NCBI GenBank assembly: GCA_003550325.1
Contig: QKWP01000029.1
Span: 607,822 to 671,821 of the forward strand
Direction of reading: 5' to 3'
Source of the DNA: Gigaspora rosea
Lineage: Eukaryota > Glomeromycota > Glomeromycetes > Diversisporales > Gigasporaceae
DNA length: 64,000 nt
Shown here: positions 23,100 to 35,949 of the stretch, piece after piece
Layout: each line of letters begins with the position of its first letter
Position numbering within the stretch: the first letter of the stretch is position 1
Notes under the pieces: generated by a model
What the model was told of the DNA's origin: nothing
The model's input: only the letters and a program-made list of their open reading frames with translations
The model's database searches: none
Translations under genes and position numbers: made by a program

Positions 23100-23760
23100 T
23101 AGCATGACCGAAGTTCTATTTATTGGCTGCAGATATGCAGCCTATTGATCTTAACTTCTTAGATTATGATTTGCCAAATAATAATAAAATTTTTATTAAT
23201 TATAATAAACTTAGTTTGATAGTTAAAGTTTTAACATGTATGAGATTTTTAATATAAAGGTGTAAAGTTTATTGTCAAGATTGTGGATATAAATTTTTCT
23301 CTGTGATCAAGTTTTACCAAGTATTAATAGTCCACTAAAGCAAGTTTTTTAGATCAAGTTATTCATCAAATTTTGCTTTAGTACATGAATAAATCTAGTT
23401 ATAACAAGTTTTGCTATGGATAAATCTTGTTTGACAAGTTTACAGTAATTAAGTTTAAAATTACTATAATACTGTGTAAGTTAGTTGTTAAATTAATATA
23501 AAGTTTATAGGCTCACTATATATTTTTTATATACAAATTTGAAAAAGGAATAAGCCAAACTATATAAAGAATATTGGTTCCTGCTTAGTTATTAATTGTA
23601 TAAACACTAATGTTAAGTTTCATAAATTACTAAATTTGTATAAATAAGTGTAATACCAAAGGATTATTAGAAGTATATTCTTATCTTAAAGTTGGAGAAC
23701 AACTCTGTCATCCACATTATTGTAAACTTGTAGAACCAGACAGGAATCATTGGGCATAAA
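23100..23760 (+). pseudogene. Decayed host-like gene with Cys/His motifs
   Basis: Two short protein-like stretches survive in a region with many stops. One near 23260-23300 reads CKVYCQDCGYKFFSVIKFYQ, with a C-x3-C-x2-C cluster. The other, ~23632-23757, is open for about 41 codons and contains LKVGEQLCHPHYCKLVEPDR before a TAA. The latter has the look of a conserved Cys/His segment from a fungal gene family, but I cannot name it. Calling it a pseudogene rests on the lack of a continuous frame and on the surrounding transposon debris. Confidence 0.35.
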
Positions 23761-25095
23761 ACAAAAAATAATAATCAAACAAAAATAGTATTAGAGCTAG
23801 TAGAACCTTTATCAAACTATAATAATAATATAATTAGTATACTTATATTATTATAATTTGAAATTAAGTTTAATATATAATAAACTAGCAAAAAACCTGT
23901 GGCTTCGCCACGATAGTCTGTGAGATTTAAATTTTAGTTAGAATTTAAATGAGTAATGGTATATATATTTGAGATATAATATTTGATGTTAGTTATTTAG
24001 CTTATTTTGATTTTATATTAATAGTATTCAATAATTTTATTTGTATTTTTAGGAATACTAAAGAAATTTTAAAAAAATTTAATCAATTTTTATGCTTAAA
24101 ATGTAGTTTATTAAATTGTTGAATTAGATAGATATAAGATTTTTATATGAATTTTGTTATTTGAATTTTATCTTTTATTTAATCAGGGTATATTATAGTT
24201 TTTTAAAAAAGAATGGAGTCATTATATTTGTTAGAATAATGATTGTATATACATATTGTGATTATAGAGTAAATATAAATAGATAATTCATAAAAAATTT
24301 ACTGGTAGTTAGCAAAGGTTTAAGAAAAATTTAATCTTGTTAAAAGGTTTTAAATAAATAATTATTTATAAAAGTGCAAAGTTTAATATATTAAAGGATA
24401 AAATTTCTTAAAATAAGTGTAAATACAATTTATATTATTAAAGAATTATATTTATTATATTAAAATTAAAATTTGGTTTAATCTAATAATTATTTGATTT
24501 ATTTTTTTAAAGCATTAGAAAAAATTATTTTTGTAAAATTTTATAATTGTTGGTTCAATATTTGTTATAGTAGTTATTTGTTACTAATGTATTTTCTTAA
24601 TAATTAATATAAATTATTAACTATGTAATACAAATATAATAATTGTTTGGAGCATAGCGGTAGACATTATATGTTTAGGTAAGGTGATACAAAAATTACA
24701 TTTTTGATGCATTAATATTTGTAAAATCAAATTCGTAATTTTTGTATTTGGTGTCTGTTACCATGTAATCAATAGTTATGTTTTTGATGCAGTATCAAAA
24801 ATATAACCTTGTTTGCTCACGTATCAATATTTGATTTCGTTTTTACATGATGATAATTATAAGCTCTGGACACACAATGTTGTACATTAACCTAGTAATA
24901 ATATTTTTATATTAGATATATGTAATAATGATAATAATAAATTGTAATAATTTTGTATAAAAAATTTTATTAATAAGAATTTTTAATAATTGATATTTTT
25001 TTATGTACTGTACATAGAAGTTAAGATACTTGATTATTTAATAATAATATAAATATTTTTAGATAGAAAAATTTTAAAATTAAATAGTTATGTTT

Positions 25096-28000
25096 TTATG
25101 TATTAGGTATAAGAGCTTCAGGATATACTATATTTGTTGTTGTTGTATCATTATTTTCATGAGAAAAAAGAACTTTAATTGAGTATGGAGAAGTACTTCG
25201 AGAAAGAGCTACATAAAGTTGGCCATGTGTAAATACAGGTGTTTGAAGGTTAAGACCTATATATTTTAATGATTGTCCCTGTGATTTGTTGATAGTCATA
25301 CCAAAAGCAACACGTATAGGAAATTGTCTTCTTTTAAAAATAAATGGAAGTTCTGAAGTTGAAGGAGTTAAAGTAATACGGGGAATAAACGTATGATTTC
25401 CTGCATAATTACCACACAGTATTCGTGCTTCAATAATATAATCTGCTAATTGTGTTACAACTAAGCGGGTACCATTACAAAGGCCCTCTCCAGGAGCAAT
25501 ATTTCTAAGAAGTATTATTGGGCAGCCTATTTTAAGATTAAGTTTTGAAAGTGGCATTCCATTGGGATTAAGTGTATTAAGAAATTCAGTAGGATAGATG
25601 GTACTGCAATCAGCACCTTCTTCAATTACAGCTTCATCTGCACTAAAGTATGTGCGTTGGTCTCCTGGAAACATGTTAAGAATTTCTTGATTAATATATT
25701 CAACATCTTCATTTCATGGAGAAAGAATACTTCGTTCACTAAGATATTGATCATTACATATTCCTATTGTTGAGATATTAGGAAATATAGCATCAATAAG
25801 TGAGTTTAAGTTTTGAGATAGTAATTTCATAAATTCTGGAAGTGATATTTTATTATCTACAGAATTTGTACCATTTCCAACCTACAAAATATAAAAAATT
25901 AATATTTAAAATAAGTAATAATACAGTAAAAAATTATATTTACTTCTAAAAGCCATTTTGCAAATTGATAGTTATTTTCTGACTCTGTACTAAAACGCAT
26001 ACTTTTTTTTAGTGAAAGTACTTTAACATACTGCCATAGATATGATCATGTAAACGATGCAGCAACAATTTCTTCTCTAGATCCTTTTATAATTACTGGA
26101 AGTATTTGGCGAAAATCTCCTCCAAAGACTACAGTAATTCCACCAAATGGTTGATTATTATTGCAAATATCTTGTAAAGTACGATCTACAGCTTCAGGAC
26201 AGTAACGATGTTGCATTGGTAATTCATCCCAAACAATAAGTGCAGCTTGACGAATTAATTCAGCTTCTATTGAATTTTTATTAATTTCACAGAATGAATT
26301 TTCATTTATATTTATTGGAATTTTGAATCTTGAGTGAGCAGTGCGACCAAGATCAAGTAGAAGAGCTGCAATACCTGAGGATGCTACACAAAGAACAATT
26401 TTTTTTAGACTTCTAATTTTCATTGCAATAGTATTGTAAACATAAGTTTTGCCAGTTCCAGCATAACCATTAAGAAAAAATAATTGACCATCTTGTTTAA
26501 TTACTGAGTTAACAATAGTATGGTAAGCAGTTTCTTGTTCAGAATTTAATAGTAGAATACGTTCATTAACAGTATTTTGAAGCTTTTGATAATCCCATGT
26601 TAATTGTTCTGAAATAATATGAGATTTATTATGATGTCCCCAGTTATGTTTCCAGAGGGGCATTGGTGGAAACATATCAAGAGATTGATTAGATTGGTGA
26701 AGAATTTTATCTAAAAGAAAAAGTCCAAAGTCAAAAATTTGGTTATCAGTAGGTTCATAAATATTATATTCTTTATGCAAATGATATTGAAGATCATCAC
26801 ATAAATTAATACAAAAATGAAACCATAATTTTTCTGGATGGGTAGGTGTACATTGAGTAAGTATAATAGCAAACAGAACTCTTAATTGGGATCCAGTACG
26901 TAAAACAGCAGCTTCCTCAAGACATTTGAACCACTCTTGATCATCTTCTAGCAGACCTAAAGCTATACATGCACTCTTAAATGTTGGGTAAACTACATTA
27001 TTAACAGTTCTCAGATTTTTAAAAGAGGTTGGGCCACGTATAGTTGTAAGAAGAAGTCTAAGATAAAATCGTTCCCCTGCAGATGGACCAGCAAAGTACA
27101 ATCTACCAATTGCAAATCCTTGTTTTCGTGGTGTCCATTGCTTAATTTTTTTATTCCAGACAAAGTGTTGTGGAAATTCTTGATAAGTATATTGACAGGC
27201 AAATTCAAAATTCGCACATGCTTCAAAAAAAGCAGTAAGTGTTGTTTTTTGACGTTCAGCACGTGAAAGAATAGTAGCAGCATCATCATTAGGATCAAAT
27301 ACAACTGTATGCATTCCAGGAAGATGTAGTGCTAGTCTCACAATATTTGGTACTTCTTCATGCATAGACATACCAAAAAGGCGCCATGCTGCTTCAGCTG
27401 CACCAATATACCTTGCATCAATATACTGTTTGATTTCATCTGGTTCATGACCAAATTGCATAGTTGTTTTGTCATGACCTTTATAAATATATTTATGAAT
27501 ATATTTAACTGCACGTACAGAAGTACAAATTTCAATATTAATATGACAGTTGTATTTTCTACTAAGATAAGGATTGTAAGGTACAATGTCTCAGTTATCA
27601 ACAATTTTTCCTCTAACCTCAAAAGTTCTGCCATCATTTTTTCTAGTATAAAGAGGGTACCCATTTTCATTCATTAAAGTTGAATTACAAAAAGCTTTTG
27701 GATAATTTTTGTCACATTTACTATTAATCATACATGGAGCTTGTGGGTTGCGAGAACCACAAGGTCCATGTACCACACCTAAGTACAGTATCAAAGAGGT
27801 TTGGATCTTTTTGTTGATCAGGAAACTCAGCACATACTACTTGATCTACACTTGCTGGTTCTTTAATTTTGTTATTACTATGAAGAAAAATCAAAAAATG
27901 CATATGTGGAAGACCCTGTTTTTGAAACTCAATTGTATATACATGAGCAACAGCTTTACCAAAAATATTGTTTTTTTTAATGTCATAAAGAAGTGCTTGA

Positions 28001-29463
28001 CGTTTAAGTTCAAAAACACATGCTACTAAGTCTGGTCTATCAGCAGTAGTTTGACCTGGAAATAATTTATTAATTATTTCAGGCCAGTTTGGATTTGCAG
28101 TCATTGTTCCAAAGATATCAGGATGTCCATAAAATCTGGTAATTGCCATTGAATCTTGAAATATTTCAAACATGTAACGGGCACTTCCAGTATGAGTTGA
28201 AGGAAGAATTATTCTTCGGCCAAGATTATTTAAAGATAATTCTTTATTCAAATTATTTCCAACTACATCTGTAAGACCTTGATATGCATCTGTACGTAGT
28301 ATATCTTGATTTAGACGTAGAAACCTTAGTCTATTCTGTTCTGTTGCAGCCCATGCATCAACAATGAATTCTTGAAATAGTTTTCCACCATGTAAAATTG
28401 TAGAAAATTCATTGTGTCATTGAAAAAGTTGAAAAGAATAAAAATCTAATTGAGTAAGATGTTGGTATATTACTTTTGTTTTTAACAGATTGTCCTTGCT
28501 TATTGATTAGATTATGACACAAATCTGGGTGCTATCCAAGTTCCCTATATGGAAAAAACAAAACTTAATGAAGGGGTAAATAAGCAGGATGCCCTTCATG
28601 AATTCGTTGTAATGGGCCTCCACGAAGTCGAAGAATAATATCACGCATTGTTTCAGATATTGAAAAATTGCCTGGTAAAATAATAGCTATTTCATTAACA
28701 ACATTTATCAGTTTGTTTATTAAAATGAAGATAAATTTTTAGGTCTGTTATTTGTTGATTTATTTGATTTTGTAAAAGTATTTCATGTGCCTGTTTGTAT
28801 ATAGAGTAAAATGCATGATACTCACATAAGAGCTCTTGTATTTTCCACATTAAATTTGGTGATAATGATTCATTCTGCTCCATTCTTAATTGATGTGCTA
28901 TTTCTGGATCATAAATGTAGAGTTGAGCATAAGTTGCTTTAGTGTCTGAATCAGGAAGTAAAGAACCCATGCGATGATATAGTTCTCCACTTATACGAAA
29001 GCTATATGGACCATGACTATTGAGAACAGATTGGTCAATTTTTGCACCAAGAGAAGTAAATGCATGTGCTGTATTATACTGTCGAATATTGCATCGAAAT
29101 TCTTTAAAAAGATCATTTTGACCTTCAAAAAATTGACGTAATAAGAGTGGTGGATCTTGTAAAAGTTGTAAAATAACTTGACCATGTGAACAGCATGTAC
29201 CAAATTTTAGATGATTGCGAGAAGATGAAGTAAGGCGTTCATCAAACCAATGTAATGCACCACAATGAATGCAATCTATATTCATTCAGCCAAGGTTATG
29301 TCGATTATATTCATATCGTGAGAAAAGATTATATTGAGTATAATTTGCAGTTTCCAATTTCACATGTTTTCTATTTTTTTTCTCACTTAGATGTTGCTGC
29401 AGAATTTTCTCTAGCTCTTCTTTGTTGTTGAGCAATTGATCTACGATTTGGGATTTGATTCAT
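25096..29463 (-). pseudogene. Helitron Rep-helicase, interrupted, with one intron
   Basis: RepHel proteins nick and unwind DNA for rolling-circle transposition. A start ATG is at 29463 (MNQIPNRRSIAQQQRRAREN). Next come a zinc-finger-like segment (MNIDCIHCGALHWFDERL, ~29285), the Helitron N domain (STHTGSARYMFEIFQDSMAI, ~28200), the Rep HxH motif (GLPHMHFLIFL, ~27900) and the two-tyrosine motif ([10 protein letters not shown], ~27490). The Pif1-like helicase follows with Walker A GYAGTGKT (~26450), [16 protein letters not shown], and motif [13 protein letters not shown] near 25210. A 62-bp GT..TTGTAG intron sits at 25882-25943 between FAKWLLE and VGNGT. In-frame TGA stops interrupt [26 protein letters not shown] and [11 protein letters not shown] frameshift lies near 27.78 kb, another probably near 29.38 kb. 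Confidence 0.9.
25882..25943 (-). other. 62-bp intron in the Helitron helicase
   Basis: Minus strand GTAAATATAA ... TTATATTTTGTAG. Removing it joins FAKWLLE to VGNGTNSVDNK in frame, matching the usual uninterrupted Pif1/Helitron helicase order. Confidence 0.75.
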
Positions 29464-30661
29464 ATGTGACTAATTTTATTTGGAACACACTATACCTGTT
29501 TTTTTTATAGATGTATTATAGATATTTTTTATTTAAAAATGCAGGTGGTTTTATTAAAATGAAATTTCAAATATAAGATATAAATTTCTATTTTTTTCAA
29601 AGGCAGAATTACGGCTCTTCTATAAACGTTTTATAAAAATTGCGATGGTTTTTAATTTTAGGCTAGTATTTTTTTTAACATGTTCCTTATGTGCTGCAAT
29701 CCTTTTTTTTTTTGCGAATTTTATTTGATGATCAACCAAGCCTTCGCTGATCATATAGAAAGTGTAAATTGGCACCAAATTTTATGAGTTTGTGTTAATC
29801 ATAATAATGTTTATTTTTATTTAGTAATGCATTTGAAAACTTAAATTTCTAGATAGTAAATATTTTAATCGAAATCATAAACCTTTTATTTTATTAAGCG
29901 AGAAGATATAAAGATATTAAAGGTCCATCAAATACAACTACCTGAACTATTAAAGACGATTAATATAATTCACTACAAATATAAAAAGTAAAATTAACTT
30001 GATAATCACGTTTGCAATAATTAATGTAGCTGAATAAATAATTTTTTTTTAAAAAAACACTTTATGATATCACTACGAGACGTTATTGGTGTTTTGAATA
30101 AATAATAAGAATGTAAGTTTTGCGTCAATTAAAACTTTGCAATACCAAGAAAGTAAGTACCAGGAACGTGAGTGGATGGTTTTATCGGAGAATAAATCAA
30201 AAGCAAAATCTTAAAACTGATTGGTGTTTATACAAAGCACAGTTATTTCATGACACTTTTTTTTATATAATGTCAAATTTATAATTTTAGAGATCGTTAA
30301 AGTGGGAATTAACCCTGGCGCTAGATGTTTTATTACTACAGTATTAATAAAAAAAGTCATGTGCCACTCATACCACAATGCATGTATTATTTTAAAGTTA
30401 AAGCATTGCTTTTTGGAACATTAATTCAATGTGAGTTTAATCACAGATCTTGATAATTTGAGGCACAACGATATGCATGTACCAGTTATCCTATTACAGT
30501 CTGTTCATACTTACTGTATGAGGTCATGTAACGTGTTATTTGTTTATGTAGCGCTATTATCCTTTGCTATTTTCAGCGTGTTGTGTTGCTATTATGCAGA
30601 AAAATTTCCTTGCAATACCTACAAAAGGAAATTTTTACTCCTGTCATTTTCTATATACTAT
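29464..30661. other. AT-rich stretch holding the undefined Helitron 5' end
   Basis: No convincing gene. An 80-residue plus-strand frame at 30431-30673 is hydrophobic in its middle but runs into the Harbinger terminal repeat and shows no family features; I treat it as chance. Confidence 0.5.
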
Positions 30662-31015
30662 GGACCTTTTTAATATTCGAAATGCGGATATTGGGTGTTT
30701 CTCATTATAGTTAGACCTGATCACGGGTATCTAAAAATAGAATGATACTGTACGATAATAAATGTGTGACTTAATGATTTATCACAACTGTATTATTTTA
30801 ATGTCACATTTGTCACATCGAGTCAGATTTGATTAGTTGTGACATCCTTGGTTCTTCGGCCCATCTGAATTTTAAGTTTCTTTTGCAATTTACAAAATAT
30901 CAGAATATGCTATTTTCACAATCATTTGTTAAAAAATTGAACTTACAAATGAAGGGTTTTCAATCCAGTTGTGGCAAAATCAATTGTTACGTGTATTAAT
31001 AAATTTCTTATTTAA
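30662..31015 (+). repeat. Left terminal inverted repeat of the Harbinger element
   Basis: Matches the reverse complement of ~37940-38261. Diagnostic blocks: TAGTTAGACCTGATCACGGG, TGACTTAATGATTTATCACA, TTTGTTAAAAAATTGAACTT, CAGTTGTGGCAAAA. Confidence 0.85.
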
Positions 31016-31906
31016 TAACTTAGCATTTAAATTCAATTTTATCTGCAGTAAGAGTTTGTGCCAAGAGAAGTAACCATTTATTGCTATTAAAAAAATAATT
31101 ACTACTAGTACTGTATTTGCACATAACACGCATGCACGTTATTTCGAAATACGCATTTTTTAAAAATTGTTTTTTTTTAACTCAAAATAACACCCAAAAT
31201 AACATGCATTCTAAATATTCATACTCCGTATAACAAAAGCAGTGCTCTTCCGGTAATAAAAACTGTCAAAATGATTCGAAATATCGCGCATGTGTGTTCC
31301 GAAATAATGTGAAGATGCATGTTATTACGTGTAAATACGATAATGGCAAAATAAAGTCACATTATTATAACATTTAAGTATTTGCAAATTCAATTATTAA
31401 AGAGGAATAAATATTAGAACTCAACATTAGCGTTTGTAAAGCATGATGTTAAATAATAAGCATATGATATAACATATATACTTACTTTATAGGAAGAACT
31501 TCAATTTCCCCGTGCATTTATTATAAAGTCTTTAGGTCATTTAATAAACAATAAAATATTTCTTTATCTGATTGTTAAAAACCTAATTACGAATTAAAAA
31601 CTCTTTGAATTAGTGGCTAGTAAATTTATAAATTATTTTTAAATCTTTGTTAGTATGCAGGGGATGTATGTACGTATATATGTACAGTACATACACGTAT
31701 ATATGCATATAGACAAAGTGTAATTTAAAAGACATATCTTTGAAATAACGTTTATACTTACTAATGATTTTTATATTTTATATTTGTTAAAAGTATAAAT
31801 AAATAAAAAAAGAGCACAGATAAATTAATCTAATTAAATATTTTCTCAAATAATCGGCATATAATCATTTAATTAAAGAATTAATATTCATCTTTATTTT
31901 ACAATA

Positions 31907-33082
31907 GCATCTATAAAAGATCAGTTATTAAATATTATTAATCTTTCTAATTCTACTAAATCTAATGATGAAGATCAAATGGATATTGACCAAGATGAAG
32001 AACTTAATAAACAATTATTATTATATTATAAGATTATTAATCCTGAAACTAATTATAATGAAGTCCCTAAATCATATGATTGGGTTCAAAATTGTTTATT
32101 TAATTATAGAAATAAAGAATTTAGAAAAACATTAAGGATGAATAAGTCAACCTTTTGGCTATTGGTTGATAAAATTAAATTACATCCTGTTTTTTACTCA
32201 AATTCTAATAATGTTCAAACAGATATTGCTATTCAACTTGCTGCAGTATTATATCGGCTTGGAACAATTTCTTCTCTTTGGACTATTGCAACTCTATTTG
32301 GAAAAGGTAAAGCAACAATTCTTATTTTTTTAGATAGATTAATTGTTGCTATACAATCTTTAAGAGAAGAATATGTTATTTGGCCTCGTGAAATTATCGA
32401 GAAGAAGTAAATCAAGAATTTGAAAATTTAGGCTTTCCAATGGCAATTGGAGCAATTGATGGAACTCATATACCCTTAATTGAAGCTCCAAGTAAAGTAA
32501 ATAAGGATATATATATGTCTTGTAAACATCGATATGGTATTCATTTACAGGGAATTGTTGATTATAAAGGACATTTTATTAGCTATGATATTGGTTGGCC
32601 TGCATCAGTTCATGATGCAAAAGTATTTAAAAATTCTTGTATATATAGACAACATAATTTTTTTTATTGAAGATGAAGATTATTTATTAGGAGATTCTGC
32701 ATATCCATTATTACCATGGATCATGACACCTTTTAAAGATCCACAAGGTTCAAATGCAGAGCAACAAAAATATTATAATACAATTCATAGCAAGGCAAGA
32801 GTTGTTGTTGAACAAGCTTTTGGAAGATTAAAAGCTAGATTTCCTTTTTTACAAGAAATGAGATTAAAAGATACAACCAAAGGAACAAAAATCATAGATA
32901 TTGCTTTAATTTTACATAATTTTATAGAAAAAAATAATGATAAGTGGGGGCAAGATAATAATGATAATCCAATTAGATTAGAATCAGAAGATTTTGAACT
33001 AGAACATAATCAATTTGATGATAGTCAATTTGATAATAATAAAGATAAAAATAATGCAAAAATTAAACAACAAAATTTATAG
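31907..33082 (+). pseudogene. Harbinger DDE transposase, two frameshifts
   Basis: The ATG at 31979 opens MDIDQDEELNKQLLLYYKII. The same frame is open back to a good acceptor, TTATTTTACAATAG ending at 31906, so an upstream exon is likely. The N-terminal part carries the helix-turn-helix-like FRKTLRMNKSTFWLLVDKI and LAAVLYRLG segments. The DDE_4-type core follows: first D in AIGAIDGTHIPLIEA (~32450), second in WPASVHDAKVF (~32610), LGDSAYPLLPWIMTPF, and the glutamate in ARVVVEQAFGRLKARFPF (~32815). Reading continues in three segments: frame changes occur at ~32400 (before EEVNQEFENL) and at ~32660 in a run of T (before IEDEDYLLGD). All three catalytic residues remain, so decay looks recent. A sequencing error in the T run cannot be excluded. 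Confidence 0.88.
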
Positions 33083-33244
33083 AAATTATTTGCATGAACA
33101 TGCTTTCTTAATATAAATAAATAAAATCTTATATTTTTTTTATAAATCTTACTTATACTTATTATGCATTATTTATTGGTTTCACCTTAGAATTTCAACA
33201 CTCAAAATAAAATATTTTTATAAATCGAATACTTATTATGCATG

Positions 33245-33445
33245 AATTATTGTTTACCTTAGAATTTCAATACTCAAAATCCCAATATCAATATAAATCC
33301 TAACATTATCAAAATCTAGACATATACAAACCTGACAACAAAGAAATCTCCAATGCTTCCAAAATCCTGATAATACTGTACTAATTCAAAATCCCAACAT
33401 TTCCAAAATACCAAAATTCAAAATCCAAAATCTCAACACTACAAA
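33245..33445. repeat. ~15-bp degenerate minisatellite, block 1
   Basis: Repeats of the type CAAAATCCCAATATCAATAT/AAAATCTCAACACTACAAAA, about 13 units. Related to the block at 34.0-34.27 kb. Confidence 0.6.
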
Positions 33446-33995
33446 ATTGGCGTCGGATAGGCACTGGTCTTTGTGGTACAGGCCAAGATCCGGATTTGTA
33501 CGGGTATGGTCCGAATTGGTACAGATTTCGTGGACTGTGTGGGATCGTATGCCCCAATTGGACCGTAAATGGCTCAGTTTTTGCAGCAGAACTTGGCACG
33601 GATAATGAACGTAATTTCACGTACCACCGCGATAACGATGAACTATTAAACATAAATTTATATCAGTAATCAATATAACAAATAAGATGAACAAGCTAAC
33701 TGCGAATGAAGTAATTTTGGTAAAGAGTCTTTTTTTGTTAAGGCACACAGAGAAACTTCATCAGTGAAATCATTAGATATTGCTCTTTTTTTAAAAAAAT
33801 TCTTTTACTCTCCACGAAACGAGCCAACACGTCATGTATGTAACGTACACATATGTGCCATCTGGACATGATATTACGTGCCACCCTTCTCCGTAATGTC
33901 CGAGCCATTTTTACTGTGCCATTCCGTAAAACGTTCCTGTGCGTGCCACCATTTCGACACCAACCTGTACCACAACCCATACCACTTTTCTTACA
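33446..33995. other. GC-richer segment with loose inverted similarity
   Basis: Lies between the two minisatellite blocks. GTGGTACAGGCCAAGATCCG near 33473 and the reverse complement of ACCTGTACCACAACCCATAC near 33965 suggest an old inverted pair. Frames of 80-90 residues on both strands show no family features. Confidence 0.35.
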
Positions 33996-34265
33996 GGTAC
34001 CAGAATCCTGACACTATTACTAAAATCCTATACACCAAATTCCGATACTACCAGAATCCCGATACTACTAGAACCTCAACACTATTAGAATCTGATATTA
34101 CCAGAATCCTGATGCTACCAGAACTCTGATACAACCAGAGTTCCAACACAATCAAGATCACAACAATGTCTGAATCCCATCAGTGGCAAGATCACGATAG
34201 TGGCAAGATCCTAATAGTGGCAAGATCCTAATAGTGGCAAGATCCCGATAGTGCCAAATCCCAAA
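33996..34265 (+). repeat. ~15-17-bp minisatellite, block 2
   Basis: Starts as ACCAGAATCCTGATACTA-type units and ends as four clean 17-bp units of AGTGGCAAGATCCTAAT (34183-34250). Confidence 0.7.
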
Positions 34266-35949
34266 TGTATTTACATTAATAGTTGCTCTTTACTCATTGT
34301 CTAAATAAAATAGTTTAATTAATAAATATTCGTGAATTTGAAATAATTGAATTTCTTATTTTAAATGTTTAAATCAAAAATATTATATACTTATCTTCTA
34401 AATTGGCACGAGAAAAATAATAGTCACTTATTTAAATATTAGACAATAAGTACTTTCATACTCATCGCTCAATTTAATTCGAAAAAATAAAATTTAAATT
34501 AAAAAACACTATATTTACTTTAAATTAGGTAGGACTAAATTAATTTGTAAATATTCATAATATATAGAATGATAGCATAAAGCGTTTCTAATGTTACAGA
34601 AAAATAATTCTCAGATGAAATATCAAACCATTATTAATAATCTCACAAGAGCATCCTGATTATGACAACTCAACCCAGGTCAGCTATCTAATTGTAGATG
34701 ACTCGAGTTGTACCTACCCAAGCTCAATCTCTAAACCAAAGCTATAAAAAAAATACAATTGGAAGCTAATTTCTGATTGCAAAAACTTTCATTAGTACTG
34801 TCAAATATGTTTAGCTCAACAAATACATGCACTGAAACTTGCCTCCAAAATTCTCTGCATTAGAAGTCTATCCGTTTATGAAGTTCTTGAACCTATTATG
34901 TTCTGAAGAACAATGAAGATTGATAACTTAAATGAGGAAATAAATAAATCTTATTAGAGATTTTGATAATCATGATGAAAATTTTTGCATAATAGTAAGA
35001 GTTTAACATTAAATAATCTATAAGTAGTTGTGCTGTTGAATGTGACTGTTGTTACAGAAGCTTCGAGTGCTAAAGTTTTAAGTAATTAGGTAGTAATTTT
35101 TTTGTTTTGAAACCGTCAATTAAAAGATAAAAAAATGATATACTACGTTGAAAATGCTCCATAAATCGTCAAGACTATTTCAAATGAAAAATCAAGACAA
35201 AATGTAGGACCTGTTTATCTGATAGTGATAATCTAAAAAGTAAGCTACATCTCGAATCATCACGAGACCAAACATGTGACATGTCCAGTCTAATGATCGA
35301 TCAAGTGATCGATCAGTGATGTTTGATAAGAATGAATTCTTACAAGATACGTGCAAAATGAGGCAATGGAAAAGTCTAGCAATTAGTTGAGTAATCAGGT
35401 ATATTAGTAAAGATGAGATATACAGAGGACATAATCTGCGAACCCGACATTCGTTCTGTTAATCGAACCCAGTAAGTTTTTCTGAAATGTCCTTTCGGGA
35501 CAAAAGTAATACTATATGAGAAGTTAAGATTGATGTGTGACTAATGAATTTGGTTTAAAGACCTGGCTTGTTGAGACGACAGTTATTTGTACAATTCTAA
35601 TACATTCTATGACCTGACGGGACGACAGTCAGAAAAAAAGAAAGAGAAAAAGATAAGAATTTTACACGATATTCAAAACTGCGGTATACATACGTATGAT
35701 GCGGAAATCTAAAGACCTCAATCACATAAAGGCAACTAACTTATTTTCACAAAGAGATTGAGAATATTTTTAATATGCTACTAGTTTATGCATTATATAT
35801 AAAAAATTAGCTTTTAAATCTTCTGTATGTACCATACCTACATACGTGCATAATATTCTTAATTTTGTTGAAGCAATATCAACTTATTTTTATAACGATA
35901 ATATACGTATAACATAACTATAATGTACATATTATATAATAATATTAAA
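34266..35949. other. Interior of the Harbinger element, no gene seen
   Basis: AT-rich, with a somewhat GC-richer part at 35.2-35.65 kb that contains the short duplicate ATGATCGATCAAGTGATCGA. No open frame with protein character on either strand. Confidence 0.5.

Larger units (their letters stand above)
23885..29463 (-). mobile_element. Helitron (3' end defined, 5' end not found)
   Basis: On the minus strand the 3' terminus reads: perfect hairpin GTGGC-GAA-GCCAC (23911-23899), ten bases AGGTTTTTTG, then CTAG (23888-23885), followed by T. That is the hairpin plus CTRR end inserted before T expected for Helitrons. The Rep-helicase gene lies upstream on this strand (25096-29463). The 5' end must lie between 29463 and the Harbinger end at 30662, but I found no convincing TC start. 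The ~1.2 kb between gene and 3' end is AT-rich and non-coding. Confidence 0.85.

Noticed and set aside
27338-28029. Open frames of ~100 residues overlapping the Helitron gene on both strands
   Set aside because: Shadow frames of the Rep-helicase coding sequence.
30431-30673. 80-residue frame with a hydrophobic middle
   Set aside because: Crosses into the Harbinger terminal repeat and has no homologous counterpart at the other end.
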